NCBI GenBank assembly: GCA_947259115.1
Contig: CAMYKS010000020.1
Span: 17,119 to 81,118, forward strand
Origin: an uncultured Desulfobulbaceae bacterium
GTDB lineage: Bacteria; Desulfobacterota; Desulfobulbia; Desulfobulbales; BM004
DNA: 64,000 nt
Direction: 5' to 3'
In this document: positions 43,342 through 53,926 of the stretch, in pieces
How the letters are laid out: every line of letters begins with the position of its first letter
How positions within the stretch are numbered: the first letter of the stretch is position 1
Program-made: the position numbers and the translations under genes
The notes under the pieces: model-generated
The model's database searches: none
What the model saw: the letters and a program-made list of their open reading frames with translations, nothing else
Told to the model about the DNA's origin: nothing

Positions 43342-43899
43342 CTAAACCTCCATTACTTCATTTTCTTTACCAGCGGCCACTTCATCTATCTTTGCAATAG
43401 AACTGTCTGTTTCTTTCTGGGCCTCATCCTGAAGTTTAAAGAGCTCGTCTTCTGAAATTTCTTTGTTTTTCTTTTGTTTTTTAAGGGTGTCTATGGCATC
43501 ACGACGGTGATTCCGGACAGCGACTCGGTATTCCTCAGCGATTTTTTTCACAATTTTAACGAGTTCCTTACGCCGTTCTTCTGTCAGCTGCGGAATGTTA
43601 ATTCGGATGACCTTACCGTCATTTACCGGGGTCAGGCCCAGTTCGGATTTTAAAATTGCCTTCTCAATACCTGCCATAACCCCGGGGTCCCATGGCTGAA
43701 TAACAATTTGCCTGCTTTCCGGAATAGTCAAGGTGCCTACCTGGTTCAACGGCATGGCGGAACCATAGGCTTCAACCTTAATCCCGTCCAGAAGTGACAA
43801 TGAAGCGCGGCCTGTGCGTATCCTGGTCAATTCCTGCTTAAAAGCATCCAGGCTCTTATCCATCTTTTCAGCCATTTCCATTATTACTTCACTCGTCAT
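43342..43899 (-). CDS. frr: Ribosome recycling factor
   Basis: Splits post-termination ribosomes with EF-G. The 185-residue chain shows KSLDAFKQELTRIRTGRASL, MPLNQVGTLTIPE, PWDPGVMAGIEKAIL and the C-terminal helix ending KIDEVAAGKENEVMEV. The ATG at 43899 follows AAAGGAGAGTGTG; a GTG directly upstream is in frame. The pyrH-frr-uppS-cdsA order is widely conserved. Confidence 0.96.
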   Translation of the reverse strand: MTSEVIMEMAEKMDKSLDAFKQELTRIRTGRASLSLLDGIKVEAYGSAMPLNQVGTLTIPESRQIVIQPWDPGVMAGIEKAILKSELGLTPVNDGKVIRINIPQLTEERRKELVKIVKKIAEEYRVAVRNHRRDAIDTLKKQKKNKEISEDELFKLQDEAQKETDSSIAKIDEVAAGKENEVMEV

Positions 43900-43973
43900 C
43901 ACACTCTCCTTTCGGTTATCCTCCGGCTGTTAAGTATCTGTTTCTTGATTTTGCAGAATTCTTCAACTTCATG

Positions 43974-44687
43974 CTACTGCACTATTGTGCCGACATGTTC
44001 GCCGCTTATTGCCCTTTTGATATTGGCGGGTATATTCATATTCAAAACGATTATGGGTATATCGTTGTCCCGGGCCAGCGATATGGCCGCTGCATCCATT
44101 ACCCTGAGATTTTTCTTCAGGACGTCATTATAATTTAAAGTTTCAAATTTAATTGCTTCCGGGTTGACAAGCGGGTCCTTGTCGTAGACACCGTCAACCC
44201 TTGTTGCCTTGCAGATGAGGTCTGCCTCAATTTCGAGGGCCCGAATAACTGCTGCCGTATCAGTAGTAAAATACGGGGTGCCAATCCCTGCGGCACAGAC
44301 TACGACTCTGCCTTTCTCAAGATGCCGGATAGCCCGGCGGCGTATATATGGTTCACAAATGCTCGGCATGGGAAAAGCTGACATTACCCTGGTGGCAATG
44401 CCGTTTCGTTCCATGGCATCCTGCATTGCCAAACTGTTTATTACAGTCGCCAGCATGCCCATGTTGTCAGCTGTGCTTCTGTCCATCCCCTTCGAAGCCC
44501 CGGCAACACCTCTGAAGATATTGCCTGCCCCGATAACAAGACCAACCTCCATGCCAAGTTCAACAACCTGCTTCACCTCATGTGCAACATAGTTCAAAAC
44601 ATCGGTGCTGATACCAAACTCGGTATCACCCATCAGGGCTTCACCACTCAGCTTCAACAAGACTCTTTTGTAAGGCGTAGCGGCCAT
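43974..44687 (-). CDS. pyrH: UMP kinase
   Basis: Hexameric bacterial UMP kinase, making UDP for nucleotide synthesis. The 237-residue chain has [65 protein letters not shown] and [13 protein letters not shown], as expected of the amino-acid-kinase fold. An AGGAATAGACAG site precedes the ATG. Confidence 0.96.
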   Translation of the reverse strand: MAATPYKRVLLKLSGEALMGDTEFGISTDVLNYVAHEVKQVVELGMEVGLVIGAGNIFRGVAGASKGMDRSTADNMGMLATVINSLAMQDAMERNGIATRVMSAFPMPSICEPYIRRRAIRHLEKGRVVVCAAGIGTPYFTTDTAAVIRALEIEADLICKATRVDGVYDKDPLVNPEAIKFETLNYNDVLKKNLRVMDAAAISLARDNDIPIIVLNMNIPANIKRAISGEHVGTIVQ

Positions 44688-44738
44688 CTGTCTATTCCTG
44701 GTAAAGGTTGCAGTTGTTACACATTCCCTGCTGGAATC

Positions 44739-45338
44739 CTAGGCATCAGCTCCAACCTGAAATCGGCTGAATCTCTTCACTGTTATATTCTCTCCCATCT
44801 TGGCAATCAAATCATTTAACATATCCTGAACACTGAGATCCGGGTTTTTAACAAATTTCTGTTCCAGCAGGCTGACCTCGGCAAAAAACTTATCCAGCTT
44901 GCCGCTGACCATTTTTTCGGCAATGTTTTCAGGCTTGCCGGAGTCAATGGCCTGGTTCTTATAAATTTCAGCCTCTCGGGATATGAGGTCCTCAGAGATA
45001 TCTTCACGTTTGACGGCAATGGGATTCATTGCCGCTATGTGCATGGCAACCTCTCTGGCAAAATTCTGGAAATCATCTGTTTTGGCAACAAAATCAGTTT
45101 CACAGTTGACCTCAATCATAACCCCGAGTTTACCACCCGCATGGATATAGGTCTGGACCACACCTTCACTGGTGGAGCGGCCGGCTCTCTTCTGGGCTAC
45201 TGCCAAACCTTTCTGGCGCAGAAGGTCAACGGCCTTTTCCATGTCTCCTTCGGTTTCACCCAGAGCTTTCTTGCAATCCATCATTCCCGCGTTGGTTTTA
45301 TCACGGAGTTCTTTAACCATTTGACTTGTGATTTTCAC
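44739..45338 (-). CDS. tsf: Elongation factor Ts, short form
   Basis: Guanine nucleotide exchange factor for EF-Tu. The 199 residues cover the UBA-like N-terminal domain (VKELRDKTNAGMMDCKKAL), the core (VQTYIHAGGKLGVMIEVNCETDFVA) and a short C-terminal part. E. coli EF-Ts has about 283 residues, so this is the compact type seen in many other bacteria. The start is GTG 45338 with AAAGGAG upstream. It is separated from rpsB by 570 bp holding a repeat array, an unusually long spacer for this pair. Confidence 0.95.
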   Translation of the reverse strand: MKITSQMVKELRDKTNAGMMDCKKALGETEGDMEKAVDLLRQKGLAVAQKRAGRSTSEGVVQTYIHAGGKLGVMIEVNCETDFVAKTDDFQNFAREVAMHIAAMNPIAVKREDISEDLISREAEIYKNQAIDSGKPENIAEKMVSGKLDKFFAEVSLLEQKFVKNPDLSVQDMLNDLIAKMGENITVKRFSRFQVGADA

Positions 45339-45460
45339 GATAGTTCTCCTTTACATTCATCCTATATAAATTATTGAAAATTTTTCTGCCTCGTAAAAGT
45401 TCTCCGCCTACAGATACGACATAAGCAATAAGCTGCTAATAACAGGCCCGGTTGGGCCGC

Positions 45461-45626
45461 AAGACTTCAAAGTCTTCGCTTATCTCGAAGTCGGAGCTTG
45501 TACCCTGTATTAAAGGGTGTTTATACCCTGTTGTTAAGGGTGCTTGTACCCTGTTGTTAAGGGTGCTTGTACCCTTTATTAAAGGCTGCACCCCTCAGGT
45601 TAGCAACCGAAGGGAGACTCCGAGGA
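45461..45626. repeat. Element with four 23-bp hairpin repeats in the rpsB-tsf spacer
   Basis: TACCCT recurs at 45501, 45524, 45547 and 45570, exactly 23 bp apart. Each is followed after a 6-7 nt loop by AAGGGT, so every unit forms a small hairpin. The outer parts (AAGTCTTCGCTTATCTCGAA at the left; GGTTAGCAACCGAAGGGAG then ACTCCGAGG at the right) match the outer arms of the element at 21421-21543, and the left 20-mer recurs at 59481-59500. The rest of the 45339-45909 spacer shows no further feature. Confidence 0.75.
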
Positions 45627-45909
45627 GTGTTTGTGTCCTTAAAGGATACTTAATTACGAATGCATAAATTTTGCTTATCTTATCTGTTCGCGTTTTCCAG
45701 GAATCTGTTGCGATCATCTTCCCGGGAGAAACTTGAAGACCCATACTCTCCCTTTTCAACACCTGCAAAAGGCCACTCTATTCATCAATGTAAGGCTGTT
45801 CTTCTCTTTTAAGACAGACTTTAACCAATACCGTAGAGTCCTGCGCATCAGGTGAAGATCGTAACAAACAATATAAAATTTGAATAAATCTCAGCTAAAA
45901 AACTAAGGT

Positions 45910-46704
45910 TTACTTCTCTTCTGAGGGACGTTCCTCAGCTACCACTTCCTCGGAAACTTCTTCGGGATTCTCTGCCATTGCCTGTTCAACCATCTCCTCA
46001 ACAACAGCATCTTTTTCCTTCATCTGAGAGCGACCGTCCATCACTGCGTCTGCAATTGCTGATGTGATTAACTTGACTGCCCTGATTGCATCATCATTGC
46101 CTGGAATAATATGGGTAATGCCATCTGGGTTGCAATTGGTGTCAGCCAGGGCAATAACAGGTATATGGAGTGTGTTGGCTTCCTTAACAGCAATCTGTTC
46201 TTTATTGGGATCTATGACAAGAATAGCGGCCGGCATGCTGCGCATGTTCTTAATACCGCCAATATTACGCTCAAGCTTGATCCGTTCTTTTTCCATCAGC
46301 AGTATTTCCTTTTTAGGAAATTTATTAATGGAGCCGTCTTCCTGCATTGCTTCAATGCTCTTTAACCGGTCCACCCCTTTCTTGATGGTCTGAAAATTGG
46401 TCAGAGTGCCGCCGAGCCAGCGATGATTAATATAGAACATACCACAGCGAATGGCTTCTTCCTTGATAATGGTCTGGGCCTGGCGTTTGGTTCCCACAAA
46501 GAGAACATAACCACCTTTTGAGGTTTCCTCGACAATATAATCATAGGCTTTTCTGAACAAGCGCATGGTTTTATCAAGGTTAATAATATAGATTCCGTTA
46601 CGCGGCGCAAAAATATAAGGCTTCATTTTCGGGTTCCAGCGCCGTGTCTGGTGGCCGAAATGGAGCCCGGCCTCAAGCATCTGTTTCATGGTAATTCCTG
46701 ACAT
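45910..46704 (-). CDS. rpsB: 30S ribosomal protein S2
   Basis: 264 residues. The family start [20 protein letters not shown] and [20 protein letters not shown] are intact, with [14 protein letters not shown] and the C-terminal [16 protein letters not shown]. An acidic Glu-rich tail of about 35 residues extends beyond the core. The start at 46704 follows CCGGAGGAATACGT; the frame is open 24 codons further upstream but those are not S2-like. Confidence 0.96.
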   Translation of the reverse strand: MSGITMKQMLEAGLHFGHQTRRWNPKMKPYIFAPRNGIYIINLDKTMRLFRKAYDYIVEETSKGGYVLFVGTKRQAQTIIKEEAIRCGMFYINHRWLGGTLTNFQTIKKGVDRLKSIEAMQEDGSINKFPKKEILLMEKERIKLERNIGGIKNMRSMPAAILVIDPNKEQIAVKEANTLHIPVIALADTNCNPDGITHIIPGNDDAIRAVKLITSAIADAVMDGRSQMKEKDAVVEEMVEQAMAENPEEVSEEVVAEERPSEEK

Positions 46705-47003
46705 ACGTATTCCTCCGGTTTTTGGTTTTTTCCTCCACCCTTTGCCCCGCCCCATTACAGGGAACCAAGGGGGCACTTAACGTTCGGGTGTGTGTATTAA
46801 GAAGCAACTGTCGGCTTCCTGGATTTACTGGCCCTCTGGCCATGTCAACATAAAACGTGACTATATACCATTTGTGGTCTGATTTTGCAAACGAATCTCA
46901 ACTAATTCAGCTTAGCCTGTATCTTGCACCAGTCGAGTTGCCGGATAAGCAAAGTATAAGGTGTTTCGCTATATTTGAGTATGTGATAAGCCTTAAAGCA
47001 GAA

Positions 47004-47157
47004 CACATGAATTTATCGGCTGTCCCGCAGGGCGCTTGGTTTTGTAAAACTTTACTCTGTATCGGCACAAACCGTAACAACTGAATTTTGCAATAAATCA
47101 AAGCGTAATAGCACAAAGACATAGAGTGAATAAAACCTTGCAAAATTTTTATGAAAT
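47004..47157 (-). repeat. Dispersed ~155-bp repeat, copy 2 (inverted partner of 40302-40455)
   Basis: Its reverse complement carries GGTTTTATTCACTCTATGTC, GTGCTATTACGCTTTG and GTGCCGATACAGAGTAAA in the same order as copy 1. The two copies flank, in opposite orientation, the dxr to rpsB block. The remaining spacer between rpsB and the YkgJ gene (46705-47003) should hold the rpsB promoter; a TTGACA on the minus strand at 46848-46843 is a candidate -35 but no good -10 follows. Confidence 0.8.
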
Positions 47158-47174
47158 ATGCAGGCCAACTGGTC

Positions 47175-47957
47175 TCATTTAAGCTTCAGGCTTCCTGTCC
47201 CGGCCAAAATATGTTTAAGCCATTCAAAACCGAACTTAAGCAATGCCTCATCATCTACATCCAGTGTCCTGCGCAGCGAGCTTTCAAGCTTAAACTGGTC
47301 GATGAGTTTATTTTCCATAAAAAATTTTCTGAAACCATCAATATTATAACAGACCATGAAGGCCATCTGTTGCCTGGGGCCACCTACCCCTTCACCCTGC
47401 CAGGGATTTCCTGCAAACAGGGTATCAATTTCCGCCCAGAGATCATTAGCCGCATTATATTGCTGTACCTTTTGGTCCTTGAGCCAGGTCCTCACCGTCC
47501 ATTCCTTAGCTTCTTCGTGCCCCAGACAGTAGGGGTGCTTGGTCATGAAATAAAACTCTTGCAGCCTCCCTCTACTCGGATTCCTATCGACTGCCCGCTC
47601 CAGCGGATAGGTCCTGCATGCAGAGGGTCTGTCTTCATATACTGTACACCCCTTATTGTTAAGAAACGGGCAGGTCTGATCTTCATTTTCAGACATCAAG
47701 AGCATGACCGCCGGAAAAAAAGGATGACTGGATGGTCCCAGCCTGGTATGGCTGCGCATGAAATCCTCTGAAGATATTGAGAGCCGGTTCTTCAGCCTGA
47801 TAATATCATGGGGATAGAGGATCAGGTCCAGTTTGCGGCAACATGACATGTAACATTCCACATCCGGAGCACAGCGAAAATGAAACACTGATTTTCCCAG
47901 GGGCTCCATGCCTGCCGGGAATTCTTTTTTTATATCATCCATTTTTATTGTTTTCAT
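47175..47957 (-). CDS. YkgJ-family cysteine cluster protein
   Basis: A 260-residue protein with the Fe/Zn-chelating YkgJ (UPF0153) domain: FRCAPDVECYMSCCRKLDLIL near residue 27, then CPFLNNKGCTVYEDRPSACR about 100 residues in and YCLGH around residue 155. The spacing of Cys residues (C-x7-C-x3-CC ... C-x7-C-x9-C) is typical. Family members are thought to bind a metal or Fe-S cluster; the function is unknown. It lies just outside one arm of the inverted repeat pair. Confidence 0.82.
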   Translation of the reverse strand: MKTIKMDDIKKEFPAGMEPLGKSVFHFRCAPDVECYMSCCRKLDLILYPHDIIRLKNRLSISSEDFMRSHTRLGPSSHPFFPAVMLLMSENEDQTCPFLNNKGCTVYEDRPSACRTYPLERAVDRNPSRGRLQEFYFMTKHPYCLGHEEAKEWTVRTWLKDQKVQQYNAANDLWAEIDTLFAGNPWQGEGVGGPRQQMAFMVCYNIDGFRKFFMENKLIDQFKLESSLRRTLDVDDEALLKFGFEWLKHILAGTGSLKLK

Positions 47958-48061
47958 AGGTTGTTTGAGAATTCAGATAACCACATAGGACATTTTTTTC
48001 ATAATCAGCATTTCACCTGATAAGGCAAGACAAACAAGCCATAAAGCGTTTAAAGGGTAAC

Positions 48062-48099
48062 AAAAAACCGGTATGAAAACTACCTCATACCGGTTTTTG
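48062..48099 (-). terminator. Intrinsic terminator at the end of the ribosomal protein cluster
   Basis: A 14-bp perfect stem, AAAAACCGGTATGA with TCATACCGGTTTTT, with an 8-nt loop. The A/T-rich stem base gives T-runs in both directions, so it can end transcription from the rplQ side and from the plus strand. Confidence 0.85.
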
Positions 48100-48126
48100 T
48101 AAAAGCTATGTTGTGCAAAAAAAATC

Positions 48127-48510
48127 TTAATTAGTTACTTCTTCGGTCTCTTCCGTATAGTTAACCAGTTCGATAATAGCCATGGGGGCCGCATCACCGG
48201 CTCTGTTTCCGGTACGAATAATACGGGTGTAGCCGCCGTTGCGGTCCGTGTATTCGTCTTTCAGTTTGGTAAAAAGTTTATCCACTACCTTTCTGCTGCG
48301 AATTACAGCGAGGGCCTGTCTTCTGGCATGCAGGTCCCCCCGTTTAGCCAGGGTAATCATTTTATCTGCCAACTTCCTCAATTCTTTGGCTTTAGGCGTT
48401 GTTGTTACAATCCTCTCATGCTCAAGCAGAGAAGTTACCATATTTCTCATCATGGCCTGCAAGTGAGAACTGTTACGTCCCAGCCTTCTTCCGGCTTTTC
48501 TATGTCTCAT
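48127..48510 (-). CDS. rplQ: 50S ribosomal protein L17
   Basis: 127 residues beginning [20 protein letters not shown], the invariant L17 start, and ending [11 protein letters not shown]. It is the last gene of the alpha operon, 15 bp after rpoA, followed by a strong terminator. Confidence 0.97.
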   Translation of the reverse strand: MRHRKAGRRLGRNSSHLQAMMRNMVTSLLEHERIVTTTPKAKELRKLADKMITLAKRGDLHARRQALAVIRSRKVVDKLFTKLKDEYTDRNGGYTRIIRTGNRAGDAAPMAIIELVNYTEETEEVTN

Positions 48511-48525
48511 AGGATTAAACCTCGT

Positions 48526-49575
48526 TTATATGTTCTCTTCTTCTGCTTTGACCGCAGCAGGTTCGGGCGGCTCCCAGTCGTCAATCTTCATACCAAGAGA
48601 TAAATCCATCACTTCGAGGAGTTGCTTTATCTCATTTAACGACTTGCGGCCAAAATTCTTGGTCTTGAGCATTTCAGCCTCAGTTCTTTGCACCAGCTCA
48701 CCGATATAATTGATATTTGCATTTTTCAAACAGTTAGCCGAACGAACAGAGAGCTCCAGATCCTCAACAGTACGGTAGAGATTTTCATTCTGTGGCGGTT
48801 CTAAACTTTCTTCACTTTCCTCAATTTCCGGCTCTGCCTTCTCTTCGTCGAAATTGATGAAAATCGTCATATGCTCTTTGAGAATTTTTGCAGCATACGC
48901 CAGGGCATTTTCCGGTTTCACACTCCCATCCGTGTGCATTTCCAAGGTCAACTTATCATAGTCAGTCTGCTGACCGACACGGGCCTGGGTCACAATATAC
49001 TGCACTTTCTTGACAGGAGTGAAAATAGAATCAATGGGGATCACACCGATTGGCTGATCATCTGTCTTGTTCAGCTCAGCCGGCCTGTACCCTTTACCCC
49101 ATTTTACTTCAAGATCAACTTCAAACTTTCCATTTCCGGTTATGGTGCAGATGTGCTGCTCCGGGTTCATAATCTCAACTGAACCATCTGAGATTATATC
49201 TGCAGCAGTCACAGCCCCCTTGTCTTTTTTATTGATCCGGACTGTTTGTCCCTCAGCTGTATTAAGCTTGAGCCGAACTTCCTTAAGGTTCAGGATGACC
49301 TCAGTCACATCTTCCAAAACTCCGGGAATTGCGGTGAATTCATGCAGAGCACCTTCAATTCTGACAGAAGTGATTGCCGCACCCTGAATGGAAGAAAGTA
49401 ATATCCGGCGCAGGGAGTTGCCTATGGTTGTAGCAAATCCACGTTCCAATGGCTGGCAGACAAATTTGCCGTAGGACTCGGTGTGACTGTTCTTGTCCAC
49501 CTCAAGTCGATCGGGCTGAATAAGTTCGGACCAGTTCTTATAAAAGGGAGTTTCCTCAATAAGGTTTTCAGTCAT
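48526..49575 (-). CDS. rpoA: RNA polymerase alpha subunit
   Basis: 349 residues. The N-terminal dimerisation domain has [20 protein letters not shown] and [20 protein letters not shown]. The C-terminal domain, which contacts UP elements and activators, shows [20 protein letters not shown] and [15 protein letters not shown]. An acidic linker (about residues 240-265) joins them. Normal length for the family. Confidence 0.97.
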   Translation of the reverse strand: MTENLIEETPFYKNWSELIQPDRLEVDKNSHTESYGKFVCQPLERGFATTIGNSLRRILLSSIQGAAITSVRIEGALHEFTAIPGVLEDVTEVILNLKEVRLKLNTAEGQTVRINKKDKGAVTAADIISDGSVEIMNPEQHICTITGNGKFEVDLEVKWGKGYRPAELNKTDDQPIGVIPIDSIFTPVKKVQYIVTQARVGQQTDYDKLTLEMHTDGSVKPENALAYAAKILKEHMTIFINFDEEKAEPEIEESEESLEPPQNENLYRTVEDLELSVRSANCLKNANINYIGELVQRTEAEMLKTKNFGRKSLNEIKQLLEVMDLSLGMKIDDWEPPEPAAVKAEEENI

Positions 49576-49599
49576 GGCAGGTTTTTCCCTTAGTTATTG

Positions 49600-50229
49600 T
49601 TATTTAGAATAAAGTTCGACTATCAACTGTTCCTGGATGGGCATCGTGATTTCATGCCGCTCCGGCATGCCCTTGACATTTCCCTGCAGGTTATCCCGGT
49701 CAAAATCCAACCAGCTTGGTATCCCCCGCCTGGCTACTGCATCAAGGCTATCATTAATAGCCTGGTTTTTTTTGCTCTTTTCCTTAAGCGTGATTACGTC
49801 ACCAACAGAAACCAGAAAGGATGGTATATTCACCTTTTTGCCGTTAATCAGAATATGATTATGACGGACAATCTGTCGGGCCTGGTTTCTGGAATTGGCA
49901 AAGCCGAGTCGGAACAGTGTATTGTCCAGCCGCCTTTCCAAAAATATTAAAAGGTTTTCACCGGTAACGCCCTTGGCAGATTCCGCCATTACAAAATATC
50001 TTCTGAACTGCCCTTCAAGCATGCCGTAGATACGCTTTACCTTCTGTTTTTCGCGCAGCTGTACAGCATAGTCCGATACCTTGCGAAAACGCATCTGACC
50101 ATGTTGGCCCGGGGCATAGGCGCGCCTTTCGAAAGAACACCTGTCCGAATAGCACCTGTCACCCTTAAGAAAAAGCTTCAGATTTTCGCGTCTGCATTGT
50201 CTGCAAGATGCACCTGTATATCTGGCCAA
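49600..50229 (-). CDS. rpsD: 30S ribosomal protein S4, zinc type
   Basis: 209 residues. The start is TTG at 50229: it is preceded by GGAGG at good spacing and yields the family N-terminus (M)[18 protein letters not shown]; the in-frame ATG at 50262 lies upstream of that ribosome site. Four N-terminal cysteines (CRQC, then CYSDRC) mark the zinc-binding form. The S4 RNA-binding domain ([20 protein letters not shown]) is intact. Confidence 0.95.
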   Translation of the reverse strand: MARYTGASCRQCRRENLKLFLKGDRCYSDRCSFERRAYAPGQHGQMRFRKVSDYAVQLREKQKVKRIYGMLEGQFRRYFVMAESAKGVTGENLLIFLERRLDNTLFRLGFANSRNQARQIVRHNHILINGKKVNIPSFLVSVGDVITLKEKSKKNQAINDSLDAVARRGIPSWLDFDRDNLQGNVKGMPERHEITMPIQEQLIVELYSK

Positions 50230-50284
50230 TTTATACCTCCATTCAAAATCAGATTCATCCAAAGACTAAGGACAAATCGTTTAT

Positions 50285-50683
50285 TTATACTCTTCTTCGC
50301 TTGGGTGGCTTGCAGCCGTTATGGGGCAATGGTGTAACGTCTGATATCTTGCTTACATCAAAACCCTCAACCTGCAACGCTCTCAGGGCCGCTTCACGTC
50401 CAGGCCCAGGTCCTTTCACCTTGACTTCCACCTTTCTCATACCGTGATCCATGGCCTTTTTTGCTGCTTCGGCTACTGCCTTCTGTGCGGCAAAAGGGGT
50501 GCTTTTCCGCGAGCCTTTGAAGCCAAGGCAACCGGAACTTGACCACGAAACAACATCACCCTGCTTGTCTGCGATGGTTACGATGGTATTATTAAAAGTG
50601 GACTGGATATATACGATACCTTCCGGGATGTTCTTCCTTTCCTTCTTTTTCGATCTCCCAGCGCCTTTCTTTGGATCAGCCAT
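50285..50683 (-). CDS. rpsK: 30S ribosomal protein S11
   Basis: 132 residues with a Lys/Arg-rich start, then [37 protein letters not shown] and the C-terminal [17 protein letters not shown], all diagnostic of S11. Platform protein near the mRNA exit channel. Confidence 0.97.
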   Translation of the reverse strand: MADPKKGAGRSKKKERKNIPEGIVYIQSTFNNTIVTIADKQGDVVSWSSSGCLGFKGSRKSTPFAAQKAVAEAAKKAMDHGMRKVEVKVKGPGPGREAALRALQVEGFDVSKISDVTPLPHNGCKPPKRRRV

Positions 50684-50772
50684 AAATTATTATCTCCTGA
50701 ACTGCCTACCCATAGGGTATATGTTTTCTGTTACGTATATTAAAAAGTAATCTGCAGACTCTGCCGGACAGA

Positions 50773-51141
50773 TTATTTTCTCTTGATACCTGCACCACGG
50801 CGAGGACCCTTCCTGGTTCTGGCATTGGTGCTTGTGCGCTGCCCCCTGCAGGGCAGGCCTTTGCGGTGCCGCAGACCCCGGTAGCTGCCTGAATCCATCA
50901 AGCGCTTGATGTCCATGGATACTTCACGGCGCCTGTCACCCTCAACATGGTATTTCTCTTCAAGAATCTTTCTGATCTTTGCTATATCACCGTCAGTCAG
51001 ATCATCACTATTGGTATTATATGGCAGTTCCGCCCCATCAAGGATCTTGCGAGCCGAAGCGCGCCCGATACCATGAATATAGGTCAGTGCGATCTCCATG
51101 TGCTTTTTCTTCGGTAAGTCAACACCTGCTATTCTAGCCAA
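50773..51141 (-). CDS. rpsM: 30S ribosomal protein S13
   Basis: 122 residues starting [20 protein letters not shown], with the H2TH-like [11 protein letters not shown] and the C-terminal [20 protein letters not shown] followed by a basic tail. Head protein of the small subunit. Confidence 0.97.
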   Translation of the reverse strand: MARIAGVDLPKKKHMEIALTYIHGIGRASARKILDGAELPYNTNSDDLTDGDIAKIRKILEEKYHVEGDRRREVSMDIKRLMDSGSYRGLRHRKGLPCRGQRTSTNARTRKGPRRGAGIKRK

Positions 51142-51185
51142 GACTCTATTCCTCCACTTACAGATTTTCAGTTCTCAGGATAATC

Positions 51186-51299
51186 CTATCCCTGACGCTG
51201 TTTGTGTTTTTTGGTTTTACAGGAGACACGGACAACGCCTTTTCTCTTGTAGACTTTGCAATCACTGCACATCTTTTTTACCGAAGCTCTTACTTTCAT
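51186..51299 (-). CDS. rpmJ: 50S ribosomal protein L36
   Basis: A 37-residue gene: [20 protein letters not shown] followed by [17 protein letters not shown]. The three cysteines and the histidine of the zinc-ribbon are in place (C-x2-C-x12-C-x4-H), so this is the zinc-binding form. It lies between infA and rpsM as in most bacteria. Confidence 0.95.
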   Translation of the reverse strand: MKVRASVKKMCSDCKVYKRKGVVRVSCKTKKHKQRQG

Positions 51300-51351
51300 T
51301 ACATCACCTGTATTACAAAACAATATTGAGAACTCTTAGAGTCTGCATTTT

Positions 51352-51576
51352 CTACTTATTTTTGGAACGGAAGGTTATCCTGCCACGGGATAGATCATAC
51401 GGAGAAAGTTCAACCGTTACTTTATCCCCAGGAAGAATTTTTATAAAATGCATGCGCATTTTTCCTGAAATATGGGCCAGCACTTTATGGCCGTTTTCAA
51501 GCTCGACCCTAAACATTGCATTGGGTAAAGGTTCTATAATTGTACCTTCAACTTGAATGGCTTCTTCCTTTGCCAC
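51352..51576 (-). CDS. infA: Translation initiation factor IF-1
   Basis: 74 residues, an S1-like OB fold. The start is GTG 51576, giving (M)[20 protein letters not shown], the family N-terminus, with AAGAGG upstream. The frame is open 19 codons further but those residues have no counterpart in IF-1. The C-terminal [19 protein letters not shown] motif is intact. Confidence 0.95.
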   Translation of the reverse strand: MAKEEAIQVEGTIIEPLPNAMFRVELENGHKVLAHISGKMRMHFIKILPGDKVTVELSPYDLSRGRITFRSKNK

Positions 51577-51721
51577 AGACAGTAATCCTCTTGTTATTTT
51601 AATGTTTTTATGACCACTTACAGCATTGGCCACAATTTACAGCAGAGTTTTGCCCTCCGATAAAGCGGGGTAGTATACTACAACTCTCCTAAATATTACA
51701 ATTACTTTTTTATTTTCTGTC

Positions 51722-52507
51722 TCACTGGATATTATCACTCAAAATAACCGGTCCCTCTTCAGTTACTGCTACGGAATGCTCAAAATGAGCTGAGGGAGAT
51801 TTGTCTTTAGTTATAACCGTCCATCCATCTTTCAGCACCTTGACTTCAAATGTACCAAGATTAACCATTGGTTCTATGGCCAGCACCATACCTGCCATAA
51901 TTCTCGGAGTCCTTTTCTTGCCGATGCTGTAATTGGGCACTTCCGGACCTTCATGCAACGCAGTTCCTATGCCATGCCCGACAAACTGTTTCACAACTGA
52001 ATAGCCATGTTTTTCGACATGGTCCTGAACAGCAGCAGATATATCATTTATCCGGTTGCCAACCTTTGCCTGCTCAATTCCCTTGTACAACGATTCACGG
52101 GTTATCTGCATCAGCTTGGCTTTTGGTGCATCTATTTCGCCAATGGCCAGGGTTACAGCAGCATCCCCATAAAATCCCTTGTAGCGAACACCAAAATCTA
52201 TACTGAGTATGTCACCCTCTTCAAGAATAACTTTTTGAGAGGGTATGCCGTGTACCACCTGTTCGTTTAATGACACACAGAGACTTCCTGGAAAGCCATG
52301 GTATCCTTTAAATGCAGGTTCGGCGCCATGCTGCCTGGCAAACTCTTCGGCCCATCTATCCAATTCCCAGGTTGAAACTCCCGCCGCAGCCTTTTCACGA
52401 AGCATATTAAGAGCCCCACCAACAATCTGGTTTGCCCGCCGCATGATTTCAATTTCGGATACCGTTTTCAGGATAATCTGCTTTGCAGTTGCTGGTGCGT
52501 TGCTCAT
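51722..52507 (-). CDS. map: Methionine aminopeptidase type I
   Basis: Removes the N-terminal Met from nascent proteins. 261 residues with the five metal ligands of the pita-bread fold visible in ILSIDFGVRYKGFYGDAAVT (two Asp), VGHGIGTALHEGPEVPNY (His), AIEPMVNLG (Glu) and SAHFEHSVAVTEEGP (Glu). ATG 52507 is preferred to an in-frame TTG at 52519. It follows secY directly; adk, often found between them, is absent. Confidence 0.95.
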   Translation of the reverse strand: MSNAPATAKQIILKTVSEIEIMRRANQIVGGALNMLREKAAAGVSTWELDRWAEEFARQHGAEPAFKGYHGFPGSLCVSLNEQVVHGIPSQKVILEEGDILSIDFGVRYKGFYGDAAVTLAIGEIDAPKAKLMQITRESLYKGIEQAKVGNRINDISAAVQDHVEKHGYSVVKQFVGHGIGTALHEGPEVPNYSIGKKRTPRIMAGMVLAIEPMVNLGTFEVKVLKDGWTVITKDKSPSAHFEHSVAVTEEGPVILSDNIQ

Positions 52508-52618
52508 CCGAGTACCCAAAAATCTTACAAAAACTTAGCCGCAGCCTGGCTGTGCAAGGAAGTGTATTCCTGTAAGCATTACCCTAAAAAATTCCGTGTT
52601 ACATACAAATTTAAAGGC

Positions 52619-53926
52619 TTAGCGGCGTCCCTTTATCCTGCCCTTTTTCATAAAGCCTTCATAGTTCCGCATTACCATATGGGACTCAATCTGTGAGATG
52701 GTGTCAATCGCAACACCCACAACGATGAGCAAAGCGGTGCCGCCAAAATAAAAGGGTACGTTATATTTACTGATCAGCACTGTCGGCATGACACAGATTA
52801 CACTGACATAAATGGCACCGATAACTGTCAAGCGGGTTAAAGCCTTGTCGATAAAGTCTGCCGTTTTCTTCCCGGGCCTGATTCCGGGGATGAAGCCACC
52901 ATGTTTCTTCAGATTTTCAGCCACATCCACAGGATTAAAGGTCACAGCCGTGTAGAAAAAGCAGAAAAAGACGATAAAGGCCGTGAACAGTATGTAGTAA
53001 TATATCGTTCCGGGGCTCAACGATGCTGAAACACGCTGGATCCAGTCAATCTGGATAAGGCCGCCGATGGTGGCTGGAAACATCATAATGGATGAGGCGA
53101 AAATCGGTGGAATGACACCGGCAACATTTATTTTTAACGGCAGATGCGAGCTCTGCCCACCGTAAACCCTGCGCCCCACAACTCTTTTGGCGTACTGAAT
53201 CGGAATACGCCTCTGGGCAGTTTCAAAGTATATAATGACTCCAACTACCAACACCATCATAAGCACAAGAAAGAGTAGAAACAAAACATTCATCTCTCCG
53301 GCTGAAACCATCTGGATGGTGTTGCCGACAGCTGCCGGCATACGTGCAACAATACCGGCAAAGATGATGAGCGAAATGCCATTGCCGATTCCACGCTCAG
53401 TCATCTGTTCACCGAGCCACATTATAAAGGCGGTTCCGGATGTCAGGGTGATGATGGTCATGAGCTTGAACTGCCAGCCCGGAAAAATGACAATGGCTTC
53501 ACCGCCGGGACCGCTCATGCCTTCCAGTCCAACAGAGATAAAAAGGCTCTGGATCAAGCTCAAGGCAACGGTTCCATAACGGGTATACTGTGTAATTTTA
53601 CGACGCCCGGATTCTCCTTCCTTGGACAAGGCCTCCAACTGAGGAATAACAACCGTCAGAAGTTGGATGATAATTGAGGCACTGATATACGGCATGATAC
53701 CCAGGGCAAAAATGGAGAAGTTCTCAAGGGCTCCACCTGAAAACATGTTGAACATGCCAAAAAGCGTACCGGCATTCTGGGCAAAAAATGCGGCCAGGGC
53801 CTCACCATTGATGCCCGGGGTGGGAATCTGTACACCGATACGGTATACGGCCAGCATCAGGAAGGTAAATATCAGCCGGCGCCGCAGTTCGGGTAATGAC
53901 GCTGTATTTTTAATTCCACCGAGCAT
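52619..53926 (-). CDS. secY: Preprotein translocase subunit SecY
   Basis: 435 residues, ten membrane segments, the channel of the Sec translocon. Markers are the N-terminal [19 protein letters not shown], the plug region [32 protein letters not shown], then [20 protein letters not shown] with the SecA/ribosome-binding loop. Its ATG overlaps the rplO stop by one base. Confidence 0.97.
   Translation of the reverse strand: MLGGIKNTASLPELRRRLIFTFLMLAVYRIGVQIPTPGINGEALAAFFAQNAGTLFGMFNMFSGGALENFSIFALGIMPYISASIIIQLLTVVIPQLEALSKEGESGRRKITQYTRYGTVALSLIQSLFISVGLEGMSGPGGEAIVIFPGWQFKLMTIITLTSGTAFIMWLGEQMTERGIGNGISLIIFAGIVARMPAAVGNTIQMVSAGEMNVLFLLFLVLMMVLVVGVIIYFETAQRRIPIQYAKRVVGRRVYGGQSSHLPLKINVAGVIPPIFASSIMMFPATIGGLIQIDWIQRVSASLSPGTIYYYILFTAFIVFFCFFYTAVTFNPVDVAENLKKHGGFIPGIRPGKKTADFIDKALTRLTVIGAIYVSVICVMPTVLISKYNVPFYFGGTALLIVVGVAIDTISQIESHMVMRNYEGFMKKGRIKGRR

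Noticed and set aside
52508..52618. A hidden adk gene between secY and map
   Set aside because: The spacer is only 111 bp; adk must be elsewhere in the genome.
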